Counted from the first letter of the stretch, positions 51,355-60,912 are shown. The stretch: DNA of 64,000 bases from Streptomyces sp. Mut1 (GCF_030719295.1 NZ_CP120997.1:2793501-2857500); one strand, 5' to 3'. The notes: a model not told the origin generated them from the letters alone. Numbers and translations: made by a program.

Positions 51355-53372
51355 GAGTCGTGTCCTCCCGCCCCGGTACCGCGCCCCGGAGAGTCGTTGG
51401 ATCCGGCCTGCCGCTCCTCGGCGGGGCGCGGCACCACACGCGCCCCGTTGCCCGGCAGGGCCGCCGGGTTCACCGAGGCGGGCGCGGTCCTGGCCCGCAT
51501 GGGGGCGCGGGACGGGACGGGCAGCGGCGAGCGGCCCGTGGTGGCGTGCTGCGAGGGCACCGCGAGCAGCCTGTGCTCGCTGCCGGTGGCGGAGGGGTCC
51601 GCGGCCCGGTCCCGGTCCTCCCGGTTGCGCCGCGAGTCCTCGGGTTCCAGTGGTATCGGCGAGCCCCGCAGCGGCTCGTCCGCCGTGCGCGGCAGCGTCA
51701 GCCGGAACTGCGAACCCCCGCCCGGCTCGCCCCAGGCCTGCAGCCAGCCGCCGTGCAGCCGTGCGTCCTCGACGGCGATGGACAGGCCGAGGCCGGTGCC
51801 GCCGGTCGTCCGCGCACGGGCCGGGTCGGCCCGCCAGAAGCGGTTGAACACCCGGGTCGCCTCGCCGGGCTTGAGCCCGACGCCGTAGTCCCGGACGGCG
51901 ACGGCGACCGCTCCGCCCGCCGCTCCCATCCGCACCACGACATCGCGTCCCTCGCCGTGCTCGACGGCGTTGACGACGAGATTGCGCAGGACCCGCTCGA
52001 CCCGCCGCGCGTCGGCCTCGGCGATCACCGGCTGCTCGTCCCCGACCACCCGGATGCGGGTGCCCTTGCGCTCGGCCAGCGGCTCGGCGCCGCCGATCAC
52101 CCTGCGCACGACCTGCCGCAGGTCTATCGGCTCCGCCTCGAGCGCGGCCGCGCCGGCGTCGAAGCGGCTGATCTCCAGCAGGTCGGACAGCAGCGATTCG
52201 AAGCGGTCGAGCTGGTCCCCCAGCAGCTCGGCCGACCGGGCCGTGACGGGGTCGAAGTCGACGCGCGCCTCGTGGATGACGTCTGCGGCCATCCGCACCG
52301 TGGTCAGGGGTGTGCGCAGCTCGTGCGAGACGTCCGAGACGAAACGCCGTTGCATCCTGGACAGCTCCTCCAGCTGCTGGATCTTCAGCTGGAGGTTCTG
52401 CGCCATCTTGTTGAAGGCTTCACCGAGGCGGGCGATGTCGTCCTCGCCGGTGACCTTCATCCGTTCCTGGAGCCGGCCCGCGGAGAGCCGTTCGGCGATC
52501 CCGGCGGCCATGCGTACCGGGGTGACGACCTGGCGCACCACGAACCAGGCGATGGCCCCCAGCAGCACGACCACGAACAGCCCCGCCGTCGCCAGGGTGC
52601 CCTTGACCAGGGTCAGGGACTTCTCCTCCTGCGTCAGCGGGAAGACGTAGTACAGCTGGTAGGGATTGCGGTCGATGTCGTAGAGGCGCTTGCCCACGAT
52701 GAGACCGGGCTGCGATTCCTGCCCGTTCGCGTACTGGATCAGGGAGTACGTCTGGAACGCCCCGGGGCCCTTGTTCACCGAATCGCGCAGGCTCTGCGGA
52801 ATGCTCGCGGCCTCGACGCTTCCCGAGCCGCGTGGCGCACGGGAGCCCTCGTCGGCGCTGAGCGCCACCACGTTGAAGGCGTTCTTCCCGCCACTGGCGA
52901 GCTGGTCGACGAGCTCGGTGCGCCAGGAGTTGTTGGCCGTCGTGCCGTCCACTGCGTCGTCGCCCTGGCCGGTGGCGGGGGTGAGAGGCGCGTTGGCCTT
53001 CTCCTGGGCCGCCGCGAACCCGCCCGCGGCCTGCGTCTGGGCGGCCTTGCCCTTCGCGTCCAGCAGGCCGTTGCGCACCTGCCCGATCACGACGAGGCCG
53101 AGCAGCAGCACCACTCCGAGTGACATCAGCAGCGTGCCGGCGACGACCCGCAGCTGGAGGTTGCGCCGCCACAGCCGTACGGCGGGCAGCAGCGGACGCC
53201 GCACCCAGCGCATCAGCAACCGAGGCACCGGCCCGCCGGGCGCCCGGTCCTGGAACAACCGGCCGCCCTGCAGGAAGCGCTCGACGGGAGACGACGTGTG
53301 CCCTGAACCGGCAGCCCGCTCCGCACGGACTCCCGGCTCCCCGGGCTTCGGAGCAGTGCTACCCAGGGACAT
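51351..53372 (-). CDS. mtrB: Sensor histidine kinase MtrB
   Basis: Membrane kinase of 673 residues pairing with MtrA. A Pro/Arg-rich cytoplasmic start is followed by a first membrane helix (about 75–97, VVAGTLLMSLGVVLLLGLVVIG), an extracellular sensor domain (about 98–255), a second helix (about 258–280) and HAMP (TPVRMAAGIAERLSAGRLQER). HisKA has the phospho-His in SHELRTPL, and the HATPase domain shows NLVVNAVEHGEG, DYGVGLK and GTGLGLSIA. A long C-terminal Pro/Arg-rich tail (about 585–673) is extra. It starts 1 nt after the mtrA stop. In Streptomyces MtrAB links cell-cycle, development and antibiotic genes (published family knowledge). Confidence 0.96.
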   Translation of the reverse strand: MSLGSTAPKPGEPGVRAERAAGSGHTSSPVERFLQGGRLFQDRAPGGPVPRLLMRWVRRPLLPAVRLWRRNLQLRVVAGTLLMSLGVVLLLGLVVIGQVRNGLLDAKGKAAQTQAAGGFAAAQEKANAPLTPATGQGDDAVDGTTANNSWRTELVDQLASGGKNAFNVVALSADEGSRAPRGSGSVEAASIPQSLRDSVNKGPGAFQTYSLIQYANGQESQPGLIVGKRLYDIDRNPYQLYYVFPLTQEEKSLTLVKGTLATAGLFVVVLLGAIAWFVVRQVVTPVRMAAGIAERLSAGRLQERMKVTGEDDIARLGEAFNKMAQNLQLKIQQLEELSRMQRRFVSDVSHELRTPLTTVRMAADVIHEARVDFDPVTARSAELLGDQLDRFESLLSDLLEISRFDAGAAALEAEPIDLRQVVRRVIGGAEPLAERKGTRIRVVGDEQPVIAEADARRVERVLRNLVVNAVEHGEGRDVVVRMGAAGGAVAVAVRDYGVGLKPGEATRVFNRFWRADPARARTTGGTGLGLSIAVEDARLHGGWLQAWGEPGGGSQFRLTLPRTADEPLRGSPIPLEPEDSRRNREDRDRAADPSATGSEHRLLAVPSQHATTGRSPLPVPSRAPMRARTAPASVNPAALPGNGARVVPRPAEERQAGSNDSPGRGTGAGGHDS

Positions 53373-53373
53373 G

Positions 53374-54063
53374 TCAGCTCGGTCCGGCCTTGTAACCGAC
53401 GCCCCGCACGGTCACCACGATCTCCGGCCGCTCCGGGTCCTTCTCGACCTTGGAGCGGAGCCGCTGAACATGCACGTTGACCAGGCGGGTGTCCGCGGCA
53501 TGGCGGTAACCCCACACCTGCTCCAGCAGGACCTCACGGGTGAAGACCTGCCACGGCTTCCGGGCGAGGGCGACCAGCAGGTCGAACTCGAGCGGCGTCA
53601 GAGCGATGGACTGCCCGTCCCGCTTCACCGAGTGCCCGGCGACATCTATGACCAGATCCCCGATGGTCAGCTGCTCCGGGGCCGGCTCTTCGGACCTGCG
53701 CAGACGTGCCCTGATGCGGGCGACCAACTCCTTCGGTTTGAACGGCTTGACGATGTAGTCGTCGGCCCCGGACTCCAGGCCCACCACCACGTCAACCGTG
53801 TCGCTCTTGGCAGTGAGCATGACGATCGGCACACCCGACTCGGCCCTGATCAGCCTGCAGACCTCGATGCCGTCCCTGCCGGGCAGCATGAGGTCGAGCA
53901 GGACCAGGTCCGGCTTCGCCTCTCGAAATGCAGCAAGTGCCTTGTCACCGTCCGCTACGAACGACGGCTCGAAACCCTCACCACGCAACACAATGCCGAG
54001 CATCTCGGCCAGTGCGGTGTCGTCGTCGACGACAAGGACGCGTCCCTTCATAAACGACATCAT
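53374..54063 (-). CDS. mtrA: OmpR-type response regulator MtrA
   Basis: Response regulator of 229 residues. Receiver: VLVVDDDTALAEML, Asp in DLVLLDLMLPGRDG, MLTAKSD and KPFKPKEL. C-terminal winged helix: LTPLEFDLLVALARKPWQVFTREVLLEQVWGYRHAADTRLVNVHVQRLRSKVE. Very similar to MtrA of mycobacteria. The listed start is ATG at 54063 (MMSFMKGRV); the ATG at 54051 (MKGRV) is the other option. The start is only 4 nt from the stop of mtnA on the same strand, so mtrA may be partly read from the mtnA promoter. Confidence 0.97.
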   Translation of the reverse strand: MMSFMKGRVLVVDDDTALAEMLGIVLRGEGFEPSFVADGDKALAAFREAKPDLVLLDLMLPGRDGIEVCRLIRAESGVPIVMLTAKSDTVDVVVGLESGADDYIVKPFKPKELVARIRARLRRSEEPAPEQLTIGDLVIDVAGHSVKRDGQSIALTPLEFDLLVALARKPWQVFTREVLLEQVWGYRHAADTRLVNVHVQRLRSKVEKDPERPEIVVTVRGVGYKAGPS

Positions 54064-54067
54064 CCCA

Positions 54068-55213
54068 TTAGCTAATCGTTACCTGCGATGATCTGGCACA
54101 CAGCTCTGCCAGCCCGGCCCCCGTGACCGGCGAGATTACGCCCTCCTCCGTGACAATCGCCGTGACCAGTTCCGGCGGCGTGATATCGAATGCGGGGTTG
54201 TACGCCTGGGTTCCCACCGGGGCCACGGGCACCCCGCCGGTCCCCTCGTCCCCCGCCCCGCGCGGCGGGAATGTGAGCTCCGTCACTTCTCGCCCGGATC
54301 GCTGCTCCACGGTGATCGACGCCCCGTCCGCGGTGAGCAGATCCACGGTCGTCGTCGGCGCCACCACGATGAACGGTACGTGGTGGTACTTCGCGAGCAC
54401 CGCCAGCGGATAGCTCCCCACCTTGTTGGCCACGGAACCGTCCGCGGCGATGCGGTCCGCCCCGATCAGCACCGCGTCCACCTCCCCCGCGGCGAACAGC
54501 GAACCGGCCGCGTTGTCCGTGAGCAGGCTGTACGGCATGCCATTGCGCGCCGCCTCGTACGCCGTCAGCCGGGCGCCCTGGAGCAGCGGACGCGTCTCGT
54601 CCACCCACAGCCGCCGCAACCGGCCTGCCCGGTGCGCCCCGATCGCCACCGCGAGGGCGGTCCCCTCGCCCCCGGAGACAAGCGCCCCGGTGTTGCAGTG
54701 GGTCAGCAACCGGTGGCTGCCGCCCGAAACCAGCTCGTCCAGCAGGTCGAGCCCGAACCGGGCCATCCGCCCGCTGGCCTCGGCGTCCTCCCGGTGCAGC
54801 GCCCTGGCCTCCGCCAGCGTGACCGCCCCCGCCTGCTCCGGCCCGGCCCCCTTGTCGAGGGCCGCCCAGTACGCCGCGGCAGCCCGCCGTACGCCGTACC
54901 CGAGGTTCACCGCGGTGGGCCGCGCCTGCTCCAGCAGCCCGGCGGCCTCCGCCACGTCAAAGCCCCGCACCGCTGCCAGAGCCACCCCGTAGGCCCCCGC
55001 GATGCCCAGCAGAGGGGCGCCCCGCACGGCGAGGGTCCTGATCGCATCCACCAGTGCCGGTACGTCGGTGCACACCAGCTCCGTTTCCTCGGCCGGCAGC
55101 CGTGTCTGGTCGAGGAGCACCAGTACGGGGCCTTCCGGAGGTTCTTCCCAGCGGAGTACGGATAGCCCGGCGGGCTCGCTGCCCACCGGCGATTGTGCGT
55201 CCTGATCAGCCAT
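54068..55213 (-). CDS. mtnA: S-methyl-5-thioribose-1-phosphate isomerase
   Basis: Methionine-salvage enzyme that converts methylthioribose-1-phosphate to methylthioribulose-1-phosphate. The 381 residues carry the family motifs: AVRGAPLLGIAGAYGVALA, LLTHCNTGAL with the catalytic Cys (about residue 165), and VLIGADRIAADGSVANKVGSY with the catalytic Asp (about 245). Start ATG at 55213 (MADQDAQSPVGS); longer readings extend over the promoter. It ends 4 nt before mtrA. No other methionine-salvage gene is near. It is divergent from the membrane protein gene at 55354. Confidence 0.95.
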   Translation of the reverse strand: MADQDAQSPVGSEPAGLSVLRWEEPPEGPVLVLLDQTRLPAEETELVCTDVPALVDAIRTLAVRGAPLLGIAGAYGVALAAVRGFDVAEAAGLLEQARPTAVNLGYGVRRAAAAYWAALDKGAGPEQAGAVTLAEARALHREDAEASGRMARFGLDLLDELVSGGSHRLLTHCNTGALVSGGEGTALAVAIGAHRAGRLRRLWVDETRPLLQGARLTAYEAARNGMPYSLLTDNAAGSLFAAGEVDAVLIGADRIAADGSVANKVGSYPLAVLAKYHHVPFIVVAPTTTVDLLTADGASITVEQRSGREVTELTFPPRGAGDEGTGGVPVAPVGTQAYNPAFDITPPELVTAIVTEEGVISPVTGAGLAELCARSSQVTIS

Positions 55214-55353
55214 CCGCCCAGTCTGCCCGGTGACTCGCCCGGACATGAAGGGACTGGGGAGATACAGGGCCAGGCCCGCACCCGTGCGACGCGTGGCACG
55301 ATGGCTGCCAACCTGACGCCCCGATGCGCGGCCAGGACCGTGAAGGAGCAACA

Positions 55354-56595
55354 ATGAACGACACTCCGGGCTGGGCCTCGCCCGGATCTGCCCCCTCCGA
55401 TGCCTCCTCCGACGGCCAGGAGACGGGCGTCCCCCGGCCTTCCGAGCCCGTCGACGGCAGCGGCACCACGGGAACCTGGGCTTCCACGCAGCCGCCCGCC
55501 GGGCAGTGGTCCCCGCCGAGCAACACCCCGACCGGCCCCGGCACCCAGCCTCCCCGCCCCGGCTGGGGCCCCTCCCCGAAGGGGCAGGGCTGGGGCTCCG
55601 CCCCGCAGGGGCCCGGCTGGGGCCGTCAGCCGGACGCTGCGAAGCCCGGCGTCATCCCGCTCCGGCCGCTCGGCGTCGGCGAGATCCTGGACGGTGCCGT
55701 CACCGCGATGCGCGCGCACTGGCGCACGGTCCTCGGCATCTCGCTCCCGGTCTCCGTGGTCGCCCAGACCGCCAACCTCCTCGTTCAGCGATACCTGCTG
55801 CCCGAACCTCCGGCATTCGACCGGAACGCCACCGGCCCGGAGGCCCTGCGCCAGACCGCGGACTCCCTCCGCTTCCGCCTGCTCGAGTCCGCCCCGTCCA
55901 TGCTCATCTCCATGCTGGCCCTGATCTTCATCACGGCGGTACTGACCGTGGTGATCAGCCGCTCGGTGCTGGGGCGCCCGGTCACCCTGTCCGACGCCTG
56001 GACCGAGGCCCGGCCCAGGCTCCTTCCCCTGCTGGGCCTCACGCTCCTGATTCCCGTCCTGGGCGCGGCGGTCATGGCCGTGGGCATCCTCCCGGTCTTC
56101 CTGGTCGGCGACACCGCGGCGGCCGGCCTCGCGGTGCTCGTGCTGCTCGCGGCAACGGGCGTCTTCCTCTGGCTGACGGTCCGTTTCAGCCTCGCCTCCC
56201 CGGCGCTGATGCTGGAACGGCAGCCGATCATCCTGTCCATGCGACGCTCCGCCAAGCTGGTCCGCGGTGCCTGGTGGAGGATCTTCGGCATCCTCGCCCT
56301 GACCATGGCTCTGGTGCTCGTCGTTGCCGTGCTCGTCGGCATCCCCTTCGCGCAGATCGCGATCAGTGCCGACGGCGGCACAATGGACTCTTTCCTCGAT
56401 GGCAGCATCACCGGTTTCGGCTGGCCGTTCCTGATCATCTCCGCCATCGGCGACGTGGTCGTCACGACGATCACCTATCCCCTCTACGCCGGCGTCATGG
56501 CCCTGCTCTACGTGGACCAGCGGATCCGCCGCGAGGCACTCGACCTCGACCTCGCCAGGGCAGCGGGCCTGCCGGGCTACGACAGCAGGAACTGA
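55354..56595 (+). CDS. Polytopic membrane protein with Pro/Gly-rich N-tail (GDPD membrane-domain-like)
   Basis: Integral membrane protein of 413 residues. The first 100 residues are disordered and rich in Pro, Gly, Ser and Trp (PGWGPSPKGQGWG repeats). Next is the segment IPLRPLGVGEILDGAVTAMRAHWRTVLGIS, which opens a family often labelled as glycerophosphoryl diester phosphodiesterase membrane domain. About six helices follow. No phosphodiesterase catalytic domain is present. GAAGGAG precedes the ATG at 55354. It is the first gene of an operon with DUF4129, DUF4350, MoxR and DUF58 genes, an arrangement common in actinobacteria, and it probably serves in assembly of that membrane complex (inference). 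Confidence 0.85.
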   Translation: MNDTPGWASPGSAPSDASSDGQETGVPRPSEPVDGSGTTGTWASTQPPAGQWSPPSNTPTGPGTQPPRPGWGPSPKGQGWGSAPQGPGWGRQPDAAKPGVIPLRPLGVGEILDGAVTAMRAHWRTVLGISLPVSVVAQTANLLVQRYLLPEPPAFDRNATGPEALRQTADSLRFRLLESAPSMLISMLALIFITAVLTVVISRSVLGRPVTLSDAWTEARPRLLPLLGLTLLIPVLGAAVMAVGILPVFLVGDTAAAGLAVLVLLAATGVFLWLTVRFSLASPALMLERQPIILSMRRSAKLVRGAWWRIFGILALTMALVLVVAVLVGIPFAQIAISADGGTMDSFLDGSITGFGWPFLIISAIGDVVVTTITYPLYAGVMALLYVDQRIRREALDLDLARAAGLPGYDSRN

Positions 56596-56599
56596 CACC

Positions 56600-57286
56600 G
56601 TGTCGGGGGCGGGCGGGGCAGCAGCACTCCGGCTGATGCGGACGGGCGACGGCACTCCCGTGGACACCGGGCGCCTCCCGGCCCGGGAGGCGGCGGAACG
56701 CGAACTGTCCAAGGGCGCGTACCACGAGAACGACCCGAACCTCCTCCAACGCGCTCTCGACCATGTGTGGACCTGGTTCGGCGACCTCATCTCGGCTGCC
56801 GCCGGGGCCTCGCCGGGCGGCCCGGCCGGATTGGTCGTGCTCCTCCTGATCGTCGTCGCCCTGGCCGCCGCCCTCTGGTGGCGGCTCGGCATTCCGCAAC
56901 GTGGCGCGCGGCCCGCCGACACGCTCTTCGAGGACGGCCCCCGCAGCACCGCGGACCACCGCGCCGCCGCCGAGGCCCACGCCGCCGCCGGTCGTTGGAA
57001 CCAGGCCGTCCAGGAACGGATGCGCGCCATCGTCCGCTCCCTGGAGGAACGGGCCCTGTTGGACCCGCGCCCCGGACGGACCGCCGACGAAGCGGCCGCG
57101 GAAGCGGGGCTCGCCCTCCCGGCGCACGACAGCCGCCTGCGGGCGGCGGCCCGCCGGTTCGACGACGTCGCATACGGCGGCCGCATCGCCGACCAGTCGA
57201 CGTATCTGCCCCTGCTCGATCTGGACCTCGCCCTCCAGTCCGCCAAACCACACCTGTCCGGCACGCGCGAGGGGGCCGCCGAGTGA
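56600..57286 (+). CDS. DUF4129 domain membrane protein
   Basis: Protein of 228 residues, start GTG at 56600. After a soluble start (AREAAERELSKGAYHENDPNLLQRALD, typical of the family) there is one membrane helix (about 75–95, GLVVLLLIVVALAAALWW) and a cytoplasmic DUF4129 domain. That domain (about 120–220) includes AAAGRWNQAVQERMRAIVRSLEERALLDPRPGRTADEAAAEAG and a DDVAYGGR segment. DUF4129 proteins occur with MoxR and DUF58 genes, sometimes fused to transglutaminase domains. Function unproven. The stop overlaps the next start (GTGA). Confidence 0.88.
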   Translation: MSGAGGAAALRLMRTGDGTPVDTGRLPAREAAERELSKGAYHENDPNLLQRALDHVWTWFGDLISAAAGASPGGPAGLVVLLLIVVALAAALWWRLGIPQRGARPADTLFEDGPRSTADHRAAAEAHAAAGRWNQAVQERMRAIVRSLEERALLDPRPGRTADEAAAEAGLALPAHDSRLRAAARRFDDVAYGGRIADQSTYLPLLDLDLALQSAKPHLSGTREGAAE

Positions 57287-58503
57287 CCGCGGTATCCACC
57301 CCTCCCACCTCGTCCTCCGTCACCCCTCGCCAGGTCTGGCTCCGCGCCCGCGGAGTACTGCTGGCCGTCCTGTTGCTCGTCGTCACGGGCACAGCCCTGG
57401 CCGCCACCCGCTCCGGGGACCAGCACGGTCGCCTCGACCCCCGCTCCGCCGACCGCTACGGCAGCAAGGCCATCGCCGAACTCCTCAAGGACCACGGCAT
57501 ATCCGTCCGCGTCGTCACCACGCTCCAGGACGCCGTCTCCGCGACCGGCGCCGACACAACCCTCCTGGTCACCGCCCCCAATCTGCTCACGCCCCACCAG
57601 CAGACCACTCTGCGCGCGGCCACCACCGCCACATCCGGCCGCACCGTTCTCCTCGGTGCGAGTTCCGCATCCTTGGGCACCCTGGCCCCCGGCGTCCGCG
57701 CCGAACCCTCCGCCTCCGTGGTGACACGTCCCCCCGGCTGCTCCATGGCCGAGGCCCGGAGAGCCGGCGCCGTTGAGACGGGTGGCATCCGCTACGCATC
57801 GAGCGGCCTCGACGCCATCGCCTGCTACCCGGCCGCCGGCCTGCCCTCCGTTCTCCTCCTGCGGCAGCCCACAGCGGGCGACACCGTTCTTCTCGGCTCC
57901 CCCGACCTCCTGTACAACGAGCGCCTGGCCCACCAGGGGAACGCCTCCCTGGCCCTGCAACTCCTCGGTTCCCGCCCCCATCTGGTCTGGTACCTCCCCT
58001 CGCTCGCTGATCCCTCCGCCGCCGGCGCCCCGGGCGACGGCACTACGAACGGCGACACGGCCGACGGTGAGAGCAGCTTCATCGAGCTGATCCCGTCCGG
58101 CTGGCTGTGGGGCACGCTGCAACTCGCACTCGCCGCGGTGCTCGCCGCGATCTGGAGGGCCCGGCGCCTGGGTCCTCTCGTCACCGAACGCCTGCCGGTG
58201 GCCATCCGAGCCTCCGAGTCCACGGAAGGCCGCGCCCGGCTCAACCGCAAGGCCAACGCACGCGACAGGGCCGCCGCCTCACTCCGCCGCGCCACCCGTA
58301 CCCGCGTGGCGCCCCTCGTGGGCGTCTCTCCCCGGGACGCCCACTCCCCCGCCGTCCTCCTCCCCGCTCTGTCGGCGCGCCTCCCCCGTGGTCACGGCGT
58401 GACCAACGACCTGCTCTTCGGCCCGGCCCCTGCCGCGGACGCCGCCCTCGTGCTTCTTGCAGACCAACTCGACTCCCTCGAAAGAGAGGTCCGAACCTCA
58501 TGA
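57283..58503 (+). CDS. DUF4350 domain membrane protein
   Basis: Protein of 406 residues from GTG at 57283, overlapping the previous stop by 4 nt. One helix near the N-terminus (about 22–42, VLLAVLLLVVTGTALAA) and another near residue 270 (GTLQLALAAVLAAIW) flank an extracellular domain. That domain starts LDPRSADRYGSKAIAELLKDHGISVRVV, the conserved DUF4350 feature, and resembles a GATase-like/Rossmann fold. The C-terminal part is cytoplasmic. Likely a subunit of the same MoxR-linked membrane complex. Stop overlaps the moxR-like start (ATGA). Confidence 0.87.
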   Translation: MTAVSTPPTSSSVTPRQVWLRARGVLLAVLLLVVTGTALAATRSGDQHGRLDPRSADRYGSKAIAELLKDHGISVRVVTTLQDAVSATGADTTLLVTAPNLLTPHQQTTLRAATTATSGRTVLLGASSASLGTLAPGVRAEPSASVVTRPPGCSMAEARRAGAVETGGIRYASSGLDAIACYPAAGLPSVLLLRQPTAGDTVLLGSPDLLYNERLAHQGNASLALQLLGSRPHLVWYLPSLADPSAAGAPGDGTTNGDTADGESSFIELIPSGWLWGTLQLALAAVLAAIWRARRLGPLVTERLPVAIRASESTEGRARLNRKANARDRAAASLRRATRTRVAPLVGVSPRDAHSPAVLLPALSARLPRGHGVTNDLLFGPAPAADAALVLLADQLDSLEREVRTS

Positions 58504-59501
58504 GCGCCCCGCCACCCGTGCCCGTCGGCACAACCGGGACCGTCAGCGGCGACGACGCGGCCCGCGCTTCCCTGGAGGCGCTGCGCGCCGAGATCGCCAA
58601 GGCCGTGGTCGGCCAGGACCCGGCCGTGACCGGGCTGGTCGTCGCCCTCCTGTGCCGAGGGCACGTCCTCCTCGAAGGCGTCCCGGGGGTCGCCAAGACG
58701 CTGCTGGTTCGAGCCCTTGCCGCGTCACTCGAACTCGACACCAAACGCGTCCAGTTCACGCCCGACCTGATGCCCAGCGACGTCACCGGCTCGCTCGTCT
58801 ACGACTCCCGCACCGCCGAGTTCTCCTTCCAGCCGGGCCCCGTCTTCACCAACCTCCTCCTTGCCGATGAAATCAACCGGACGCCTCCCAAGACCCAGTC
58901 GTCCCTTCTGGAGGCGATGGAGGAACGTCAGGTCACCGTCGATGGAACACCCCGCCCTCTGCCGGATCCCTTCCTCGTCGCCGCGACACAGAATCCCGTC
59001 GAGTACGAGGGCACCTACCCGCTGCCCGAGGCCCAACTGGACCGGTTCCTGCTGAAACTGACGGTCCCGCTGCCCAACCGCGAGGACGAGATCAACGTCC
59101 TCACGCGCCACGCCGGCGGTTTCGATCCACGCGATCTGAAGGCAGCGGGCATACGCCCGGTCGCCGGTCCCACCGATCTGGAAGCCGCCCGCGTCGCGGT
59201 CGCGCGGACAACCGTCTCGCCCGAAATCGCCGGCTACGTAGTGGATATCTGTCGTGCCACGCGTGATTCCCCCTCGGTCTCACTCGGTGTCTCTCCCCGT
59301 GGAGCGACCGCGCTGTTGTCCACCGCCCGAGCCTGGGCATGGCTCACCGGTCGCGACTACGCAACTCCGGACGACGTGAAGGCATTGGCCCTCCCCACGC
59401 TCCGGCACCGCATCCAACTGCGCCCCGAGGCACAGATGGAAGGGGTCACCCCCGACTCCCTCATCACCGCTGTTCTCGCCCATGTCCCCGTACCCCGATG
59501 A
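58500..59501 (+). CDS. MoxR family AAA+ ATPase
   Basis: Chaperone-like ATPase of 333 residues. Walker A is GVPGVAKT (about 62–69), Walker B LLLADEINR, and the sensor-type motifs ATQNPVEYEGTYPLPEAQLDRF and GVSPRGATALLSTARAWA are intact. MoxR proteins often activate partners that carry metal-binding von Willebrand A domains, such as the DUF58 protein next to it. ATG at 58500 overlaps the previous stop by 4 nt. Its function in Streptomyces is not established; the operon context suggests envelope stress or complex maturation. Confidence 0.95.
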   Translation: MSAPPPVPVGTTGTVSGDDAARASLEALRAEIAKAVVGQDPAVTGLVVALLCRGHVLLEGVPGVAKTLLVRALAASLELDTKRVQFTPDLMPSDVTGSLVYDSRTAEFSFQPGPVFTNLLLADEINRTPPKTQSSLLEAMEERQVTVDGTPRPLPDPFLVAATQNPVEYEGTYPLPEAQLDRFLLKLTVPLPNREDEINVLTRHAGGFDPRDLKAAGIRPVAGPTDLEAARVAVARTTVSPEIAGYVVDICRATRDSPSVSLGVSPRGATALLSTARAWAWLTGRDYATPDDVKALALPTLRHRIQLRPEAQMEGVTPDSLITAVLAHVPVPR

Positions 59502-59512
59502 GGCGATGAACT

Positions 59513-60823
59513 GTGACCCTCACCGGACGCGCCGCCTTGCTGGCCGCCCTCGGATCACTCCCTGTAGGCATCGTGGCCCCGAGCTGGACGGGAATGCTCG
59601 CGGTCAATGCCCCGCTCTCACTGGCAATTCTGTGCGACTACGCCCTGGCAGCGCCAGTGCGTTCGCTACAGTTCACCCGATCCGGTGACACATCCGTTCG
59701 ACTCGGTGACGAGGCAGAAGTGCAACTCACCGTAACCAACCCTTCCCGTCGGCGCCTGCGTGCACACCTCCGCGATGCGTGGCCTCCCAGCAGCTGGCTG
59801 CCCGGCACCGAACCGGCCGCGTCCCGTCACACGCTGACGGTTCCGCCCGGCGAACAACGGCGCCTGAGAACTCTGCTGCGTCCGACCCGCCGAGGTGACC
59901 GCCGAGCCGAGCAGATCACCGTTCGCTCGTACGGGCCGCTGGGGCTGGCCGCGCGCCAGGGCAACCACCGGGTGCCGTGGACGATCCGTGTCCTTCCGCC
60001 GTTCGCGAGCCGCAAGCATCTTCCCTCCCGGCTCGCCAGGCTCCGCGAACTGGACGGCCGCACCAGCGTCCTCACCCGCGGCGAAGGCACCGAGTTCGAC
60101 AGCCTGCGTGCCTATGTCCCCGGTGACGATGTCCGCTCGATCGACTGGCGGGCCACCGCCCGCCAGTCCGCGGTCGCTGTCCGCACTTGGCGCCCCGAGC
60201 GCGACCGGCACGTCCTTGTCGTCCTGGATACCGGCCGCACCTCGGCGGGCCGGGTCGGCGACGTGCCACGCCTTGACGCGGCCATGGACGCCACGCTGCT
60301 CCTCACCGCTCTCGCGACCCGCGCCGGCGACCGTGTCGCACTGCTCGCCTACAGCCGCCGCGTCAGGGCGAGGGTCCAGGGCCGGGGTGCCGGGGAGGTT
60401 CTGTCAGCCGTGGTCGATGCACTGACGCCACTCGAACCGGAACTGGTGGAGACCGATGCGCGCGGTCTCATTGCCGCAGCTCTGGCAGATGCTCCTCGCC
60501 GTTCACTGATCGTACTTCTGACCACTCTCGACGCCGCCCCCGTCGAAGAGGGTTTGTTGCCCGTGCTGTCCCAGCTCACCCAGCGCCACACCGTGCTGCT
60601 GGCGGCCGTGAGTGACCCGCATGTCGAGGAAATGGCCCGGGTACGAGGCACAGTGGACGCGATATACGAAGCGGCTGCCGGCGCTGAGGCCGAGGCCCGA
60701 CGCCGTAGGACCGCCGAGCAACTCAGGCGCCACGGAGTGGTCGTCGTCGATGCCCCGCCGGACAGCCTCGCACCCGCCCTTGCCGACGCCTACCTGGCTC
60801 TCAAAGCAGCGGGGCGTCTTTAG
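59513..60823 (+). CDS. DUF58 / vWA-like protein, MoxR partner
   Basis: Protein of 436 residues with a membrane N-terminus (about 5–47) and a DUF58 domain. The family motif lies in YVPGDDVRSIDWRATAR (about 205–222) and is followed by a vWA-like fold opening HVLVVLDTGRTSAG. The standard MIDAS DxSxS pattern is therefore altered (DTGRTS), so metal binding is not certain. It completes the gdpd-like–DUF4129–DUF4350–moxR–DUF58 operon. GTG at 59513 is 12 nt after the MoxR gene stop. It is convergent with the rRNA operon. Confidence 0.92.
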   Translation: MTLTGRAALLAALGSLPVGIVAPSWTGMLAVNAPLSLAILCDYALAAPVRSLQFTRSGDTSVRLGDEAEVQLTVTNPSRRRLRAHLRDAWPPSSWLPGTEPAASRHTLTVPPGEQRRLRTLLRPTRRGDRRAEQITVRSYGPLGLAARQGNHRVPWTIRVLPPFASRKHLPSRLARLRELDGRTSVLTRGEGTEFDSLRAYVPGDDVRSIDWRATARQSAVAVRTWRPERDRHVLVVLDTGRTSAGRVGDVPRLDAAMDATLLLTALATRAGDRVALLAYSRRVRARVQGRGAGEVLSAVVDALTPLEPELVETDARGLIAAALADAPRRSLIVLLTTLDAAPVEEGLLPVLSQLTQRHTVLLAAVSDPHVEEMARVRGTVDAIYEAAAGAEAEARRRRTAEQLRRHGVVVVDAPPDSLAPALADAYLALKAAGRL

Positions 60824-60885
60824 TGGGCATGACTACCGGAGGCGGCGTCGAGCACATCAACACAAACAGGTCCGTAAACGCAGAA

Positions 60886-60912
60886 AAGCCCCGTGCCAGA
60901 GGCACGGGGCTT
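60886..60912 (-). terminator. rRNA operon terminator
   Basis: Perfect 12-bp stem AAGCCCCGTGCC (60886–60897)/GGCACGGGGCTT (60901–60912) with a 3-nt loop. On the minus strand it is followed by TTTTC, a normal factor-independent terminator. It may also stop the convergent DUF58 operon. Confidence 0.92.

Noticed and set aside
54907..58122. 1071-residue frame on the minus strand across the MoxR-type operon
   Set aside because: Composition-driven shadow crossing the mtnA gene and three + strand genes with clear family motifs.
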